In this document: in pieces, positions 35,591-43,650 of the stretch | How positions within the stretch are numbered: position 1 is the stretch's first letter | How the letters are laid out: each line of letters begins with the position of its first letter | DNA from: Terriglobia bacterium | Lineage (GTDB): Bacteria > Acidobacteriota > Terriglobia > Bryobacterales > Bryobacteraceae | Length of the DNA: 45,408 nucleotides | Assembly: GCA_021324185.1 (NCBI GenBank) | Contig: JAJPJN010000033.1 | Coordinates: 1 to 45,408 of the forward strand | Direction of reading: 5' to 3' | Position numbers and translations under genes: made by a program | Notes under the pieces: model-generated | Database searches by the model: none | Told to the model about the DNA's origin: nothing | Seen by the model: the letters and a program-made list of their open reading frames with translations, nothing else

Positions 35591-37318
35591 TCATCTGCGC
35601 GCCAGCATCTGCTCGAACTTCGTTAGGGGATGCGTATTCATGACATCTGCTGCTTCCAGCCAGCCACGCCGCGCGGTCGTGATGCCGTAGCGCATATTGT
35701 GGAGATGCGACGGCCTGTGCGCATCGGTAGAAACCGTAAACTTGCACGCCTTACGTTTGGCCGAGCGCACAAAATCGCTCGGCAGATCCAGCCGTTCCGG
35801 ACTGGCGTTGATCTCGAGCCATACGCCGCGTTCGGCAGCTTTTTCCGCCACGCGATCAAAATCGAACCGGTAGCCTTCGCGCTGCATCAGCAATCTTCCG
35901 GTCAGGTGGCCTAAAACTCGCAGGGATGGCGATTCCAACGCACGCAGGATGCGATCCGTCATCTCTTGCGCGTCCAGATTGAAATAGCTGTGTATGCTTC
36001 CGATCACGATATCGAGCTGCGCCAGCGCATCTTCGCTGATATCCATCGCGCCATCGCGCAGAATGTCGCATTCGAGTCCGGAAAAAACCCGTAGCGGCAG
36101 CCCGTCCCGATTCAGTTCCCGCACCTGCTGCGCAAATTCAACCACACGTTCTTCATCCAGGCCGTTGGCCATTGCCAGCGCTTTGGAATGATCGGTAATC
36201 GCGATGTATTCGTAGCCGAGCGCAGCCGCCGCTTCCGCCATTTCCCGTAGCGTCGCTTTCCCGTCCGTCGCGTTGGTGTGCATATGCAGATCGCCCCGAA
36301 TGTCGGTCACTTCAATTAGCTTCGGGAGCGTGCCGGCCTGCGCCGCTTCGAGTTCTCCGCAATTCTCGCGCAGCTCAGGCGGAATCCAGGCATAGCCGAG
36401 CCGGTTGTACACCTCCTCTTCTGTTTCGCCCGCCACGCGCTGGTCTCCCTCAATCGTCAGCAGGCCGTATTCGTTTAAAGTCAGTCCCTGCTTGAGCGCG
36501 TTCGTTCGTAGCACGACGTTATGTTCCTTGCTGCCGGTGAAATATTGCAGTGCCGCCCCGAAACTTTCATGCGGCAACGCGCGTACATCCACTTGCAGCC
36601 GCTCTGATCCGAAGGCCACGCTGGCTTTGTTCACGCCTTGTGCGAGAACCTCCTGCGTTTTCCAATGCTGAACAATGCGGTTCAACGCTTCTGCTGCGCC
36701 CGTTCCGGTCACGAGAATGTCAAGATCGCCGATTGTTTCGCGACCCCTGCGCAAACTTCCCGCCGCTTCTACTTTTTCGATTCCCGGTAACGAGAGAAAC
36801 TCGCTCTTCAGCTCGTCCGCGGTCCGTTGCCCAAAGCTCAACAGGAAACGGCCTGTGCTTTTCCGGTATGCTTCAATGCCTCGGAGCACTTTTTCTTCCA
36901 GCTTTGCTCCCATGCGGGGCAGCGTGCGCAGTTTTTGTTCGCGGCAGATGCGTTCCAGATCATCAACCGTACGAACGTTGTAATGTTCATAAAGAAGCGC
37001 AATACTCTTTGGCCCCAGGCCTTGAATCTTGAGCAGTTCCAGCGCTGACGCCGGATACTTCGCCAGCATCTCATCGCGCCGGTCGAAAGAGCCGCGCTGG
37101 CAGATTTCTGACAAAACAAAAGCCAGCCCTTTGCCGATGCCGGGAATATCCGTCACCCTGCGTTCCGGGTTGCACACGATATCCGCAACTCGCTCGGGAT
37201 AGCTGGCGATAATCGAAGCAGCGTTGCGATAGCTGCGAATGCGAAATGCATCTTCGCCCGCAACCTCCATGAGATCGGCGGTCTCGCTTAACAGGCGCGC
37301 AATCTCTTTATTTTCCAC
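35591..37318 (-). CDS. polX: DNA polymerase/3'-5' exonuclease PolX (pol-beta + PHP)
   Basis: A 575-residue repair polymerase. The N-terminal part has helix-hairpin-helix segments ('ITDIPGIGKGLAFVLSEI' and 'LLKIQGLGPKSIALLYEH'), then the polymerase-beta nucleotidyltransferase motif 'GSLRRGRETIGDLDILVTG', with metal-binding Asp residues in DLD. The C-terminal PHP domain contains 'DLHMHTNATDGKATLREM', 'AITDHSKALAMANGLDEE', 'LECDIL', 'IGSIHSYF', 'GHLTGR' and 'STDAHRPSHL', which keeps the metal ligands of the 3'-5' exonuclease. I use GTG at 37318 (ribosome site GGAG) because the longer frame upstream reads through the transporter's end. It overlaps the end of the CDF gene by 11 bases, so coupled. 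Confidence 0.95.
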   Translation of the reverse strand: MENKEIARLLSETADLMEVAGEDAFRIRSYRNAASIIASYPERVADIVCNPERRVTDIPGIGKGLAFVLSEICQRGSFDRRDEMLAKYPASALELLKIQGLGPKSIALLYEHYNVRTVDDLERICREQKLRTLPRMGAKLEEKVLRGIEAYRKSTGRFLLSFGQRTADELKSEFLSLPGIEKVEAAGSLRRGRETIGDLDILVTGTGAAEALNRIVQHWKTQEVLAQGVNKASVAFGSERLQVDVRALPHESFGAALQYFTGSKEHNVVLRTNALKQGLTLNEYGLLTIEGDQRVAGETEEEVYNRLGYAWIPPELRENCGELEAAQAGTLPKLIEVTDIRGDLHMHTNATDGKATLREMAEAAAALGYEYIAITDHSKALAMANGLDEERVVEFAQQVRELNRDGLPLRVFSGLECDILRDGAMDISEDALAQLDIVIGSIHSYFNLDAQEMTDRILRALESPSLRVLGHLTGRLLMQREGYRFDFDRVAEKAAERGVWLEINASPERLDLPSDFVRSAKRKACKFTVSTDAHRPSHLHNMRYGITTARRGWLEAADVMNTHPLTKFEQMLARR

Positions 37319-38249
37319 GCGCGCGCTCCATTGCCCGCGCTGCCCCAATGTTGGCCAGGTTTGCCGGTTCAACGTGCACCAGAACATCCGCCACCCAGTG
37401 CAGCCGGGCCTTGATGCGGTGTTTCACGTCTGTGGCAATCTCGTGCGAGTCCCGCACCGTCATCTCCGGATCTACTTCCAGGTGAAGATCAACGTAATAT
37501 TTCATTCCGCTGCGGCGCGCGTAACACTTCTCAATTCCCGATGCCCCGGGCACGGAGAGTGCAATTTGCCGGATTTCCGCCATTTTGGAAGGCTCCGGCA
37601 TCGTATCGATCAGCTGGCCAACCGTCTGCATCACAAGGCGAATAGACAGGAAGAAGATAATGAGCCCAATCACCATGCCGCCGATATGATCCGCTGTGTG
37701 AAACCGGCGCGGACCACACAGCGTCAGGACCACCGCCACAAACGCGACCGTCGTAGATAAAAGATCAGTGATGTCGTGCCAGGCGTCTGCTTCTAACGCG
37801 CTGCTTGCGATGCGCTTGCCCACACGAAATTTCGTGGCGGATAGGGCGGTTTTTAGCAGGAAGGCCGCAAATAGAGGGTACAAAGCATAAAACTGCAGCT
37901 CGCTCGATTCATGAAACCGAACCAGGCCGTTCCAGAAAATCGCTGCTCCCGTCAATAACAAAAGCGCGCCAACCCCAAGTCCAGCCAGAGTCTCATAGCG
38001 CCCGTGCCCATAGGGATGTTCGTAATCCGGCGGCCGGCTCGCTAGCCAAAGCCCCGCATACACAAGGCCGGACGAGAGCACGTCGGCGGCCGCTTCGCAT
38101 CCGTCGGAGATGACGGACGCCGAACCCACATGGATGCCGACAATGATTTTGGATACAGCTAACGCCACGCCGACGCTCATGCTGAGCAGAGCGATGCGGC
38201 GGCCGACCAGTTCCTCCCGGTCAACCCGCGCGGGCCCGCGCTTCACCAT
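37308..38249 (-). CDS. Cation diffusion facilitator (CDF) metal efflux transporter
   Basis: A 313-residue six-helix transporter, exporting Zn2+, Co2+, Fe2+ or Mn2+ in exchange for protons. The helix-2 metal-site region is 'SASVISDGCEAAADVLSSG', where the usual second-site His of the family is Glu, and helix 5 has 'ADAWHDITDLLSTT' with His-x3-Asp. The C-terminal metallochaperone-like domain is present ('YYVDLHLEVDPEMTVRDSHE'). Metal specificity cannot be read. The Met at 38249 fits the family better than the earlier one. The gene precedes PolX with an 11-base overlap. Confidence 0.9.
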   Translation of the reverse strand: MVKRGPARVDREELVGRRIALLSMSVGVALAVSKIIVGIHVGSASVISDGCEAAADVLSSGLVYAGLWLASRPPDYEHPYGHGRYETLAGLGVGALLLLTGAAIFWNGLVRFHESSELQFYALYPLFAAFLLKTALSATKFRVGKRIASSALEADAWHDITDLLSTTVAFVAVVLTLCGPRRFHTADHIGGMVIGLIIFFLSIRLVMQTVGQLIDTMPEPSKMAEIRQIALSVPGASGIEKCYARRSGMKYYVDLHLEVDPEMTVRDSHEIATDVKHRIKARLHWVADVLVHVEPANLANIGAARAMERARGK

Positions 38250-38269
38250 ACGCTTCGAGCATAACGCGC

Positions 38270-38305
38270 AAAAAAAAAACGGCGATGCCGGGTTTGCCGG
38301 CATCG
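38270..38305 (-). terminator. Rho-independent terminator of the S8 protease gene
   Basis: On the minus strand, CGATGCCGG (38305-38297) pairs with CCGGCATCG (38291-38283), with a five-base loop, followed by about ten T (38279-38270). It lies 32 bases after the protease stop and before the CDF gene start. Confidence 0.9.
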
Positions 38306-38336
38306 CGCGTGTAGAAGAAGCGGGAAGTTGTGCGGT

Positions 38337-40124
38337 TTATGGCTCGCCCGTAATGGCAACGCTTGCCGCCTTGGGACCGGATGCGCCCCAGATGGATTGC
38401 GAAGCCCAGATGGATTGCGAAGCCCAGATGGATTGCGAAGCCCAGATCGACTGAGAGGCCCAGATTGACTGAGACGCCCAGATCGACTGCGCAGCCCAGA
38501 TGCACTGATCCGCATTCAGGACCGACGCGCCCCAGATCGATTGCGACGCCCAGATGGATTGATTTGCGTAGTTGGAGCTAAGAAATACGCTGCTCGGTGC
38601 ATAAGATAAGGTCACGGCTCCTGTCGAGCTGTTATAGACGGCCGTCGGTGAAAGCGCAGGCACGCCGGCCGCGGGCACATTCTGAATGTTTTGAATCGCT
38701 GCTTGTAGATCCAGATATCCCGCCCCGATGGTGAAAATGTCGTAGTAGTCCGTATAAGTGCCGGTTGAATCGGTTACCGTGCTCGATTGCGGAAACTCTT
38801 TGGTTCCGGAAAGCGTGCCACCGGCGGTGCGCATCAACAGCGCCTTCACCTGGTCTGGCGTGAGATTGGAATTCACGCTCAGAATGTCGGCGATTGCGCC
38901 GCTGACCACGCCGGCAGCCATGCTGGTACCGCTCAGCGTGAACCATTGGCTAGAGGTTTTCTTGCCCTGCCCGTGATTTGTGTCCATGTAATAAGACTGG
39001 GCCACGTTGTTAGTGGGGTATTGCTGTTCTAGCGTTGCGTTCGTATACAGCGAGACGATCAGATTGCCGGGCGCCACGAGATCCGGCTTAACAATGTGGT
39101 CTACCAGCGTCGGCCCTTTTGAGCTATAGCTAGCCACCAGGTCGTCGGAGCGCTGCGGCGTGCCTTCAGTCTTCATTGAGCCAACGGTAATGACATAGGG
39201 ATCGTTTCCAGGTGCGTTAATGGTTCCATATCCCTGTTCTCCGAAGCTGTTGTCGCGGCCGTCATTCCCTGCCGCCACCACCACCGCGATACCCGCTTGC
39301 CACGCCTTCTCCACCGCCTGGCAAAGAGGATCCTGCTGATAGCTCTCGTATACCGGGCGGCCGAGCGAGAGATTGATTACACGAATGTTGTATTTGGATT
39401 TCAGTGCAATCGCCTGTTCAATGGCCGCAATGACGGCGCTATCAGTCGCTTGCCCGTTTGCATCCAATACACGCAAGTCAATCAGGTTTGCGTTGGGAGC
39501 GATGCCGATGAAGGATCGCGTACAGTTATTGCATGTAGGAGCCGCCGTCGCCGCTCCATTCGAAGCGATGATACCCGCGACGTGCTGGCCGTGGCCGTAG
39601 TGATCCGTAGCGTCGCCAGTACCTGTGAAGTCCTGCGAGTAGACCACGCGCGATGTAGAAAGAAGCTTCAGACCGGCAACCGACAACAGAGCCTGGGATA
39701 GGTTTGGATCGTTTGGCGTGATACCGCTGTCGATAACCGCGACGCCGATACCGGTTCCGACGGCCGGTACCGCAAGATTCCACGCGTAGCTGGCATTGAC
39801 GGCTGCAGCCGTCAAGTCCAGCTTTGCCTCCAACGGCCGGTCAGGAGTAATGTAGGCCACATCCGGATCAGAGGCCAAGAGATTAATAACAGAACCGGGC
39901 ACCGTGTAAGCGCTAGCGTTGATCAGCGAATGTACCTTTTGCAGTACGCCGCCGAGTTCGATGACCTTGCGGTGCTTGTTGTCATCCGGAGAGGACTTCC
40001 ACTGCACGATAACGTTGACAGAGGGCATTTGCTCCAGATTCTTCAAATCCGGGGAGACTTTTTTCGGGGCCGCCCAGCTCGCGGCGGCAAGGAGTAAGGA
40101 GAGGGCTACCAATCGTCGTGTCAT
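38337..40124 (-). CDS. Exported S8 subtilisin-like protease with C-terminal Trp hexapeptide repeats
   Basis: A 595-residue subtilase from the ATG at 40124 (a TTG three codons earlier is the alternative). After the signal peptide (RRLVALSLLLAAASWA) and an inhibitor-like prodomain (about residues 35-105), the catalytic triad is Asp132 (VAVIDSGI), His178 (GHGQHVAGI) and Ser401 (LSGTSMAAG), with the oxyanion Asn287 in 'AAGNDG'. The C-terminus, from about residue 515, is an array of hexapeptides SQSIWA repeated about nine times ('ANQSIW', 'ASQSIW' and variants), ending in 'GASGPKAASVAITGEP'. Similar Trp-containing repeats occur at the end of S8 proteases in Acidobacteria and Actinobacteria; their role (surface anchoring or binding) is unknown. 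A strong terminator follows. Confidence 0.93.
   Translation of the reverse strand: MTRRLVALSLLLAAASWAAPKKVSPDLKNLEQMPSVNVIVQWKSSPDDNKHRKVIELGGVLQKVHSLINASAYTVPGSVINLLASDPDVAYITPDRPLEAKLDLTAAAVNASYAWNLAVPAVGTGIGVAVIDSGITPNDPNLSQALLSVAGLKLLSTSRVVYSQDFTGTGDATDHYGHGQHVAGIIASNGAATAAPTCNNCTRSFIGIAPNANLIDLRVLDANGQATDSAVIAAIEQAIALKSKYNIRVINLSLGRPVYESYQQDPLCQAVEKAWQAGIAVVVAAGNDGRDNSFGEQGYGTINAPGNDPYVITVGSMKTEGTPQRSDDLVASYSSKGPTLVDHIVKPDLVAPGNLIVSLYTNATLEQQYPTNNVAQSYYMDTNHGQGKKTSSQWFTLSGTSMAAGVVSGAIADILSVNSNLTPDQVKALLMRTAGGTLSGTKEFPQSSTVTDSTGTYTDYYDIFTIGAGYLDLQAAIQNIQNVPAAGVPALSPTAVYNSSTGAVTLSYAPSSVFLSSNYANQSIWASQSIWGASVLNADQCIWAAQSIWASQSIWASQSIWASQSIWASQSIWASQSIWGASGPKAASVAITGEP
38391..38498 (-). repeat. 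18-bp tandem repeats encoding SQSIWA hexapeptides
   Basis: Three identical 18-bp copies (38391-38408, 38409-38426, 38427-38444, plus-strand reading GATGGATTGCGAAGCCCA) are followed by three diverged copies to 38498. Further isolated units lie at 38535-38552 and just beyond. The period keeps the reading frame of the protease. Identical DNA copies suggest recent expansion by slippage or recombination. Confidence 0.85.
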
Positions 40125-40367
40125 ATTTATCAACCGTTCAGAACTGTGTTTGTGTTTTCTGATCTACAAATGCCTTATCGGGGCAATTTGTCAAAACTCG
40201 GTGCCGATCGGCCCGGCTCGGTCCTAGTACTTTTGATTGCTCGTACGCCCGCAGCCCACATTTGAAACAGGTGTACCTAAATGAAAATCCATATACATGG
40301 GTACTTTTCCGAACTGATTGGTTAGCACGCTCGAACCGCGCAGCGGAAAACTAAATAAGGAAGAAGA
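40125..40367. other. Divergent intergenic region between the S8 protease and hfq
   Basis: No gene is seen. On the minus strand TTGACA (40194-40189) could be a -35 box for the protease gene with a poor -10. A direct AAGGAAG ribosome site precedes hfq. The stretch GTGTACC...GGGTAC near 40270-40304 forms a weak inverted repeat of unknown meaning. Confidence 0.4.
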
Positions 40368-40661
40368 ATGGACAAGCTTGCGCAGAATATTCAGGAGGCT
40401 TTTCTTAACAACGCCAGGAAAGATAAGACATTCTTGACAATTTATCTGATGAGCGGGGTTAAGCTTTCCGGACGGATCAAGAGTTTCGACAAATATTCAG
40501 TTGTGCTGGAGGCCAACAACCAGGAACAACTGATCTTCAAACACGCGATTTCTACTGTCGTGGTCTCAAAACCAATGCACAGCGCAGCCGGCCATTCTTC
40601 CGCTTCCACCAGTACCCCCGGCGCCCCACTTCCGCCCGCCGAGTCTGTCGACCACGCCTAA
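40368..40661 (+). CDS. hfq: RNA chaperone Hfq
   Basis: A 97-residue Sm-like RNA chaperone that forms hexamers and helps small RNAs pair with mRNAs. The Sm core covers residues about 7-66: '[20 protein letters not shown]', '[20 protein letters not shown]' and 'FKHAISTVV', in place of the E. coli YKHAIST motif. A Ser/Thr/Pro-rich flexible C-terminal tail follows. The ATG has an AAGGAAG ribosome site. hflX begins 3 bases after the stop, the same hfq-hflX order seen in many bacteria. Confidence 0.97.
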   Translation: MDKLAQNIQEAFLNNARKDKTFLTIYLMSGVKLSGRIKSFDKYSVVLEANNQEQLIFKHAISTVVVSKPMHSAAGHSSASTSTPGAPLPPAESVDHA

Positions 40662-40664
40662 GGT

Positions 40665-42011
40665 GTGCCGGAACGTACCCTCGTCGTTGGCATCCAGCTA
40701 CGATCTCGCAGACGCTCTTCTCTACCGCACTCCGATTCTGCTGGGAGGACGGCTACAAGGAATCACGAAATCGAGATCACGCCGGAAGAATCTTTGGAGG
40801 AGCTCGCAGTTCTCGCCACGAGTGCCGGCGCCGAGGTCATCGACCGGGTCCTACAGATCCGCGTCAGACTCGATCCCGCCACCTTAGTAGGATTCGGCAA
40901 GCTCGCCCAGATTCAGCAAAAGGTAGAAGCGGAAGAGATCGAGACCGTCATTTTCGATCATGAGTTGACGCCCACGCAATTGCGTAATCTGGAACGGCGT
41001 CTGGGCATTAAGGTGCTCGACCGGACGCAGTTAATCTTAGATATATTTGCCCGCCGTGCGCGCACCAGTGAAGGTCAACTGCAAGTAGAGCTGGCGCAAC
41101 TGAATTATCTACTGCCGCGCCTGGCAGGACGCGGTACGCAGATGTCCCGGTTAGGCGGCGGCATTGGAACCCGCGGGCCCGGCGAAACTCAATTAGAAAC
41201 CGATCGCCGCCGCATTGCTCGCAGGATCGCCAAATTGAAACGCGAGATCGAACGTGTTCGGGCTACCCGCGGCGTTCAGCGTTCACAACGGCAAGCCGTA
41301 CCGCTCTCAACCGTAAGTCTGGTCGGCTACACGAATGCCGGCAAATCCACCCTGTTTAATCGCGTCACCGGCGCCAGCGTTTTGGCCGATGCGCGAATGT
41401 TTGCCACCCTCGATCCTACAGTGCGGCAGATCCGGCTGCCTTCCGGCCGCCGGGTGCTACTGAGTGATACGGTAGGTTTCATTCGCAATCTGCCAACAAC
41501 TCTCGTTGAGGCTTTTCGCGCCACCTTGGAGGAGGTCACAGCGGCCGCCCTCTTGTTACACATCGTGGATATAACCTCGCCAACCGCAGCCGCGCAAACT
41601 GCACAGGTCCTGGAGGTGCTTGGGGAAATCGGCGCCGAAACCACGCCCCAGGTGCTCGTACTGAATAAAAGCGATCGGATGCCCCCTGAGTATCGCAACC
41701 AGGACCTGGCGACCCTCACCCATAGATTGCTCGGCGAAACGGCGCGGCAGAACGCCACCCAAGCCGTTTTGATCTCCGCCCAAACAGGGGATGGCTTAGA
41801 TGGGCTATTAAATGTTATCGATCGCCAATTAGCAGAGGACCCGGTAACGCGCCAGAAGTTCAGGCTCCCATTGAGCGAAGGCCGCGCCATGCATCTGCTG
41901 CACGACCGCGCTGCCGTAATCTCCAGACACTATGCGGACGATTATTGCGAAGTTGTTGCCGATACCCCGGAATCCATTCGCCAAAAGCTAGCCGAGTTCG
42001 TTGTGGAATAG
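40665..42011 (+). CDS. hflX: GTPase HflX
   Basis: A ribosome-associated GTPase that splits stalled ribosomes in other bacteria, 448 residues. The N-terminal HflX domain includes 'RTLVVGIQL' and the family motif 'SRLGGGIGTRGPGETQLETD'. The G domain has G1 'GYTNAGKST' (about residue 220), G3 'DTVGFI' and G4 'NKSD'. The GTG start at 40665 (ERTLVVGIQ...) fits the family's usual N-terminus. It is translationally close to hfq. Confidence 0.95.
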   Translation: MPERTLVVGIQLRSRRRSSLPHSDSAGRTATRNHEIEITPEESLEELAVLATSAGAEVIDRVLQIRVRLDPATLVGFGKLAQIQQKVEAEEIETVIFDHELTPTQLRNLERRLGIKVLDRTQLILDIFARRARTSEGQLQVELAQLNYLLPRLAGRGTQMSRLGGGIGTRGPGETQLETDRRRIARRIAKLKREIERVRATRGVQRSQRQAVPLSTVSLVGYTNAGKSTLFNRVTGASVLADARMFATLDPTVRQIRLPSGRRVLLSDTVGFIRNLPTTLVEAFRATLEEVTAAALLLHIVDITSPTAAAQTAQVLEVLGEIGAETTPQVLVLNKSDRMPPEYRNQDLATLTHRLLGETARQNATQAVLISAQTGDGLDGLLNVIDRQLAEDPVTRQKFRLPLSEGRAMHLLHDRAAVISRHYADDYCEVVADTPESIRQKLAEFVVE

Positions 42012-42052
42012 GGAGCTGAACATCGGCAGTTCTGCTTTCGTATATTCGAGCA

Positions 42053-42766
42053 ATGAAGAAAAGTTCTTCTCTATCCATTCTCCCTATGCTGGGATTGACG
42101 CTGTGGCTCGCCGGCTGTGAATTCGACAATGTGGTGACCGGCCCAGTCAAAAACGAAGCCATTTCACTCGACCTCAACAACGCGCAGCGCGCCAACATCA
42201 ATTTCGTGATGCGGGCGGGGGAACTCGAGGTCCGCAGCGGGGCATCCAAGCTTCTCGAAGGCAACGTGGAATATAACGTCCCGAGTTGGCGGCCGCGTGT
42301 CACCGATAACAACAACGGACAGACAGCGGACGTTTCTATCGTGCAGCCGGAACGCGGTCATTCCGGCGGCAACTTCCGGAACCGCTGGGATTTTGAGTTG
42401 AACAACTCCGTCCTTCTCAATCTGGAACTGAATTGCGGGGCCGGCCGCGCCAGGCTCGAACTCGGCGACCTGAATCTGCAAAATGTGAATCTCCACATCG
42501 GGGCCGGGGAAGTGGATCTCGATCTGGAAGGCCACCCCTCCCACGGCTACGAAGTCAACATTGCCGGCGGCGTTGGCAAAGTCATTATTCGCCTCCCACG
42601 AAATGTCGGTATCCGGGCGGAAGCCCACGGTGGTCTGGGCAGTATCGAAGTGCAAGGGTTAACCAAACACGATGACTACTACTCGAACGATCTCTACGGA
42701 AAAGGAAATGTAAATCTGAATATCCGGGTGGAAGGCGGAATCGGCGAAATCCGTATCCTCGGATGA
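42053..42766 (+). CDS. Toastrack-type (LiaF/DUF2154-like) lipoprotein
   Basis: A 237-residue lipoprotein with a lipobox (LAGC, Cys at about residue 22). The beta-helix-like domain is composed of short strands such as 'LRVNLE-type' repeats: 'RANINFVMRAGELEVRSGAS', 'VNLHIGAGEVDLDLEG', 'GVGKVIIRLPRNVGIRAEA' and 'NLNIRVEGGIGEIRIL'. This pattern matches the toastrack domain of LiaF- and DUF4097-like envelope proteins. It stands alone between hflX and the HEAT protein, and the sensor or structural role is unknown. Confidence 0.75.
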   Translation: MKKSSSLSILPMLGLTLWLAGCEFDNVVTGPVKNEAISLDLNNAQRANINFVMRAGELEVRSGASKLLEGNVEYNVPSWRPRVTDNNNGQTADVSIVQPERGHSGGNFRNRWDFELNNSVLLNLELNCGAGRARLELGDLNLQNVNLHIGAGEVDLDLEGHPSHGYEVNIAGGVGKVIIRLPRNVGIRAEAHGGLGSIEVQGLTKHDDYYSNDLYGKGNVNLNIRVEGGIGEIRILG

Positions 42767-42814
42767 GGGTTATTCTACTGACACTTGCGCGGAATCCTGC
42801 GAAAATGAGGGCAC

Positions 42815-43648
42815 ATGACGATCTTGGCCCTCCTTCTTATCGCGGCGTCTATGGCGCAATCCGGCGCGCAAACTCCCGCTGAACCGGCGGAGACTCCGGA
42901 TGCCGCTTGGAAGATCCTGCAGGCCGGCCTCGACGACAAGAGCGCGGACAAGCGCGCCAAGGCCGCTCACGGGCTTGGTTTTTTGCCGAACAATCCCAAA
43001 GCCCAGGAGCTGGCTGAAAAATCTTTAGCCGATCCCAGTGCCGACGTGAGAGCTGAGGCGGCCTCCGCTTTGGGCGAGATGGGAGCCGCCTCGGCCCAGC
43101 CCAAGCTCGTGGAAGCGTTGAAAGATAAAGATCTGAAGGTGGTCGTCGCCGCGGCGGCTTCCTTGTATACGTTCAAAAACCCGGCCGCTTACGACGTCTA
43201 TTACGCGTTGTTGACCGGGGAGCGGAAACGGCCTGGCTTTTTGCAATCCCAGCTTGAAACGCTGCGCGACAAAAAGCAGATAGAAAAGTTCGTTTTCCAG
43301 GCAGGACTCGGTTTTGTCCCCTTCGGAGGCATGGGTTTGGAAGCGTGGCAACAGCTAACTCGTGACCCGCTTACGGCCATCCGGGCAGTTGCGGCAGAAA
43401 AGCTCGCCACAGACCCGGATCCCACCACAGGGGAGGCTCTCGGGCGCGCCTGTTCCGATAGCAAATGGAGAGTTCGCCTGGCCGCCGTCGAAGCAATTGC
43501 AAAGCGCGGCGATCCCAAGCTGCGGTTTTCCGTTGGTCCGCTACTCTATGACAGCAACGACGACGTCCGTTTCGAGGCTGCTGCGACGGTAATCCGCTTG
43601 TCTTCGCCTGCTACAGCGCCGGCTCGCAGGAAAGCCCGCGGGCGTTAG
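42815..43648 (+). CDS. Exported HEAT-repeat protein
   Basis: A 277-residue protein with a short signal peptide (TILALLLIAASMAQSGAQ) and repeated helix pairs typical of HEAT/PBS-lyase-like repeats ('ADVRAEAASALGEMGAASAQ', 'DLKVVVAAAASLYTF', 'WRVRLAAVEAIAKRGDPKLR', 'DVRFEAAATVIRL'). It is a binding scaffold and no partner is evident. It ends 2 bases before the convergent LMF gene. Confidence 0.8.
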   Translation: MTILALLLIAASMAQSGAQTPAEPAETPDAAWKILQAGLDDKSADKRAKAAHGLGFLPNNPKAQELAEKSLADPSADVRAEAASALGEMGAASAQPKLVEALKDKDLKVVVAAAASLYTFKNPAAYDVYYALLTGERKRPGFLQSQLETLRDKKQIEKFVFQAGLGFVPFGGMGLEAWQQLTRDPLTAIRAVAAEKLATDPDPTTGEALGRACSDSKWRVRLAAVEAIAKRGDPKLRFSVGPLLYDSNDDVRFEAAATVIRLSSPATAPARRKARGR

Positions 43649-43650
43649 GT

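Noticed and set aside
37319-37387. Longer PolX start at 37387
   Set aside because: It reads inside the CDF gene and adds residues not seen in PolX; the GTG at 37318 has a ribosome site.
38391-38498. CRISPR-like array of 18-bp repeats
   Set aside because: There are no spacers; the repeats are tandem and encode in-frame hexapeptides of the protease.
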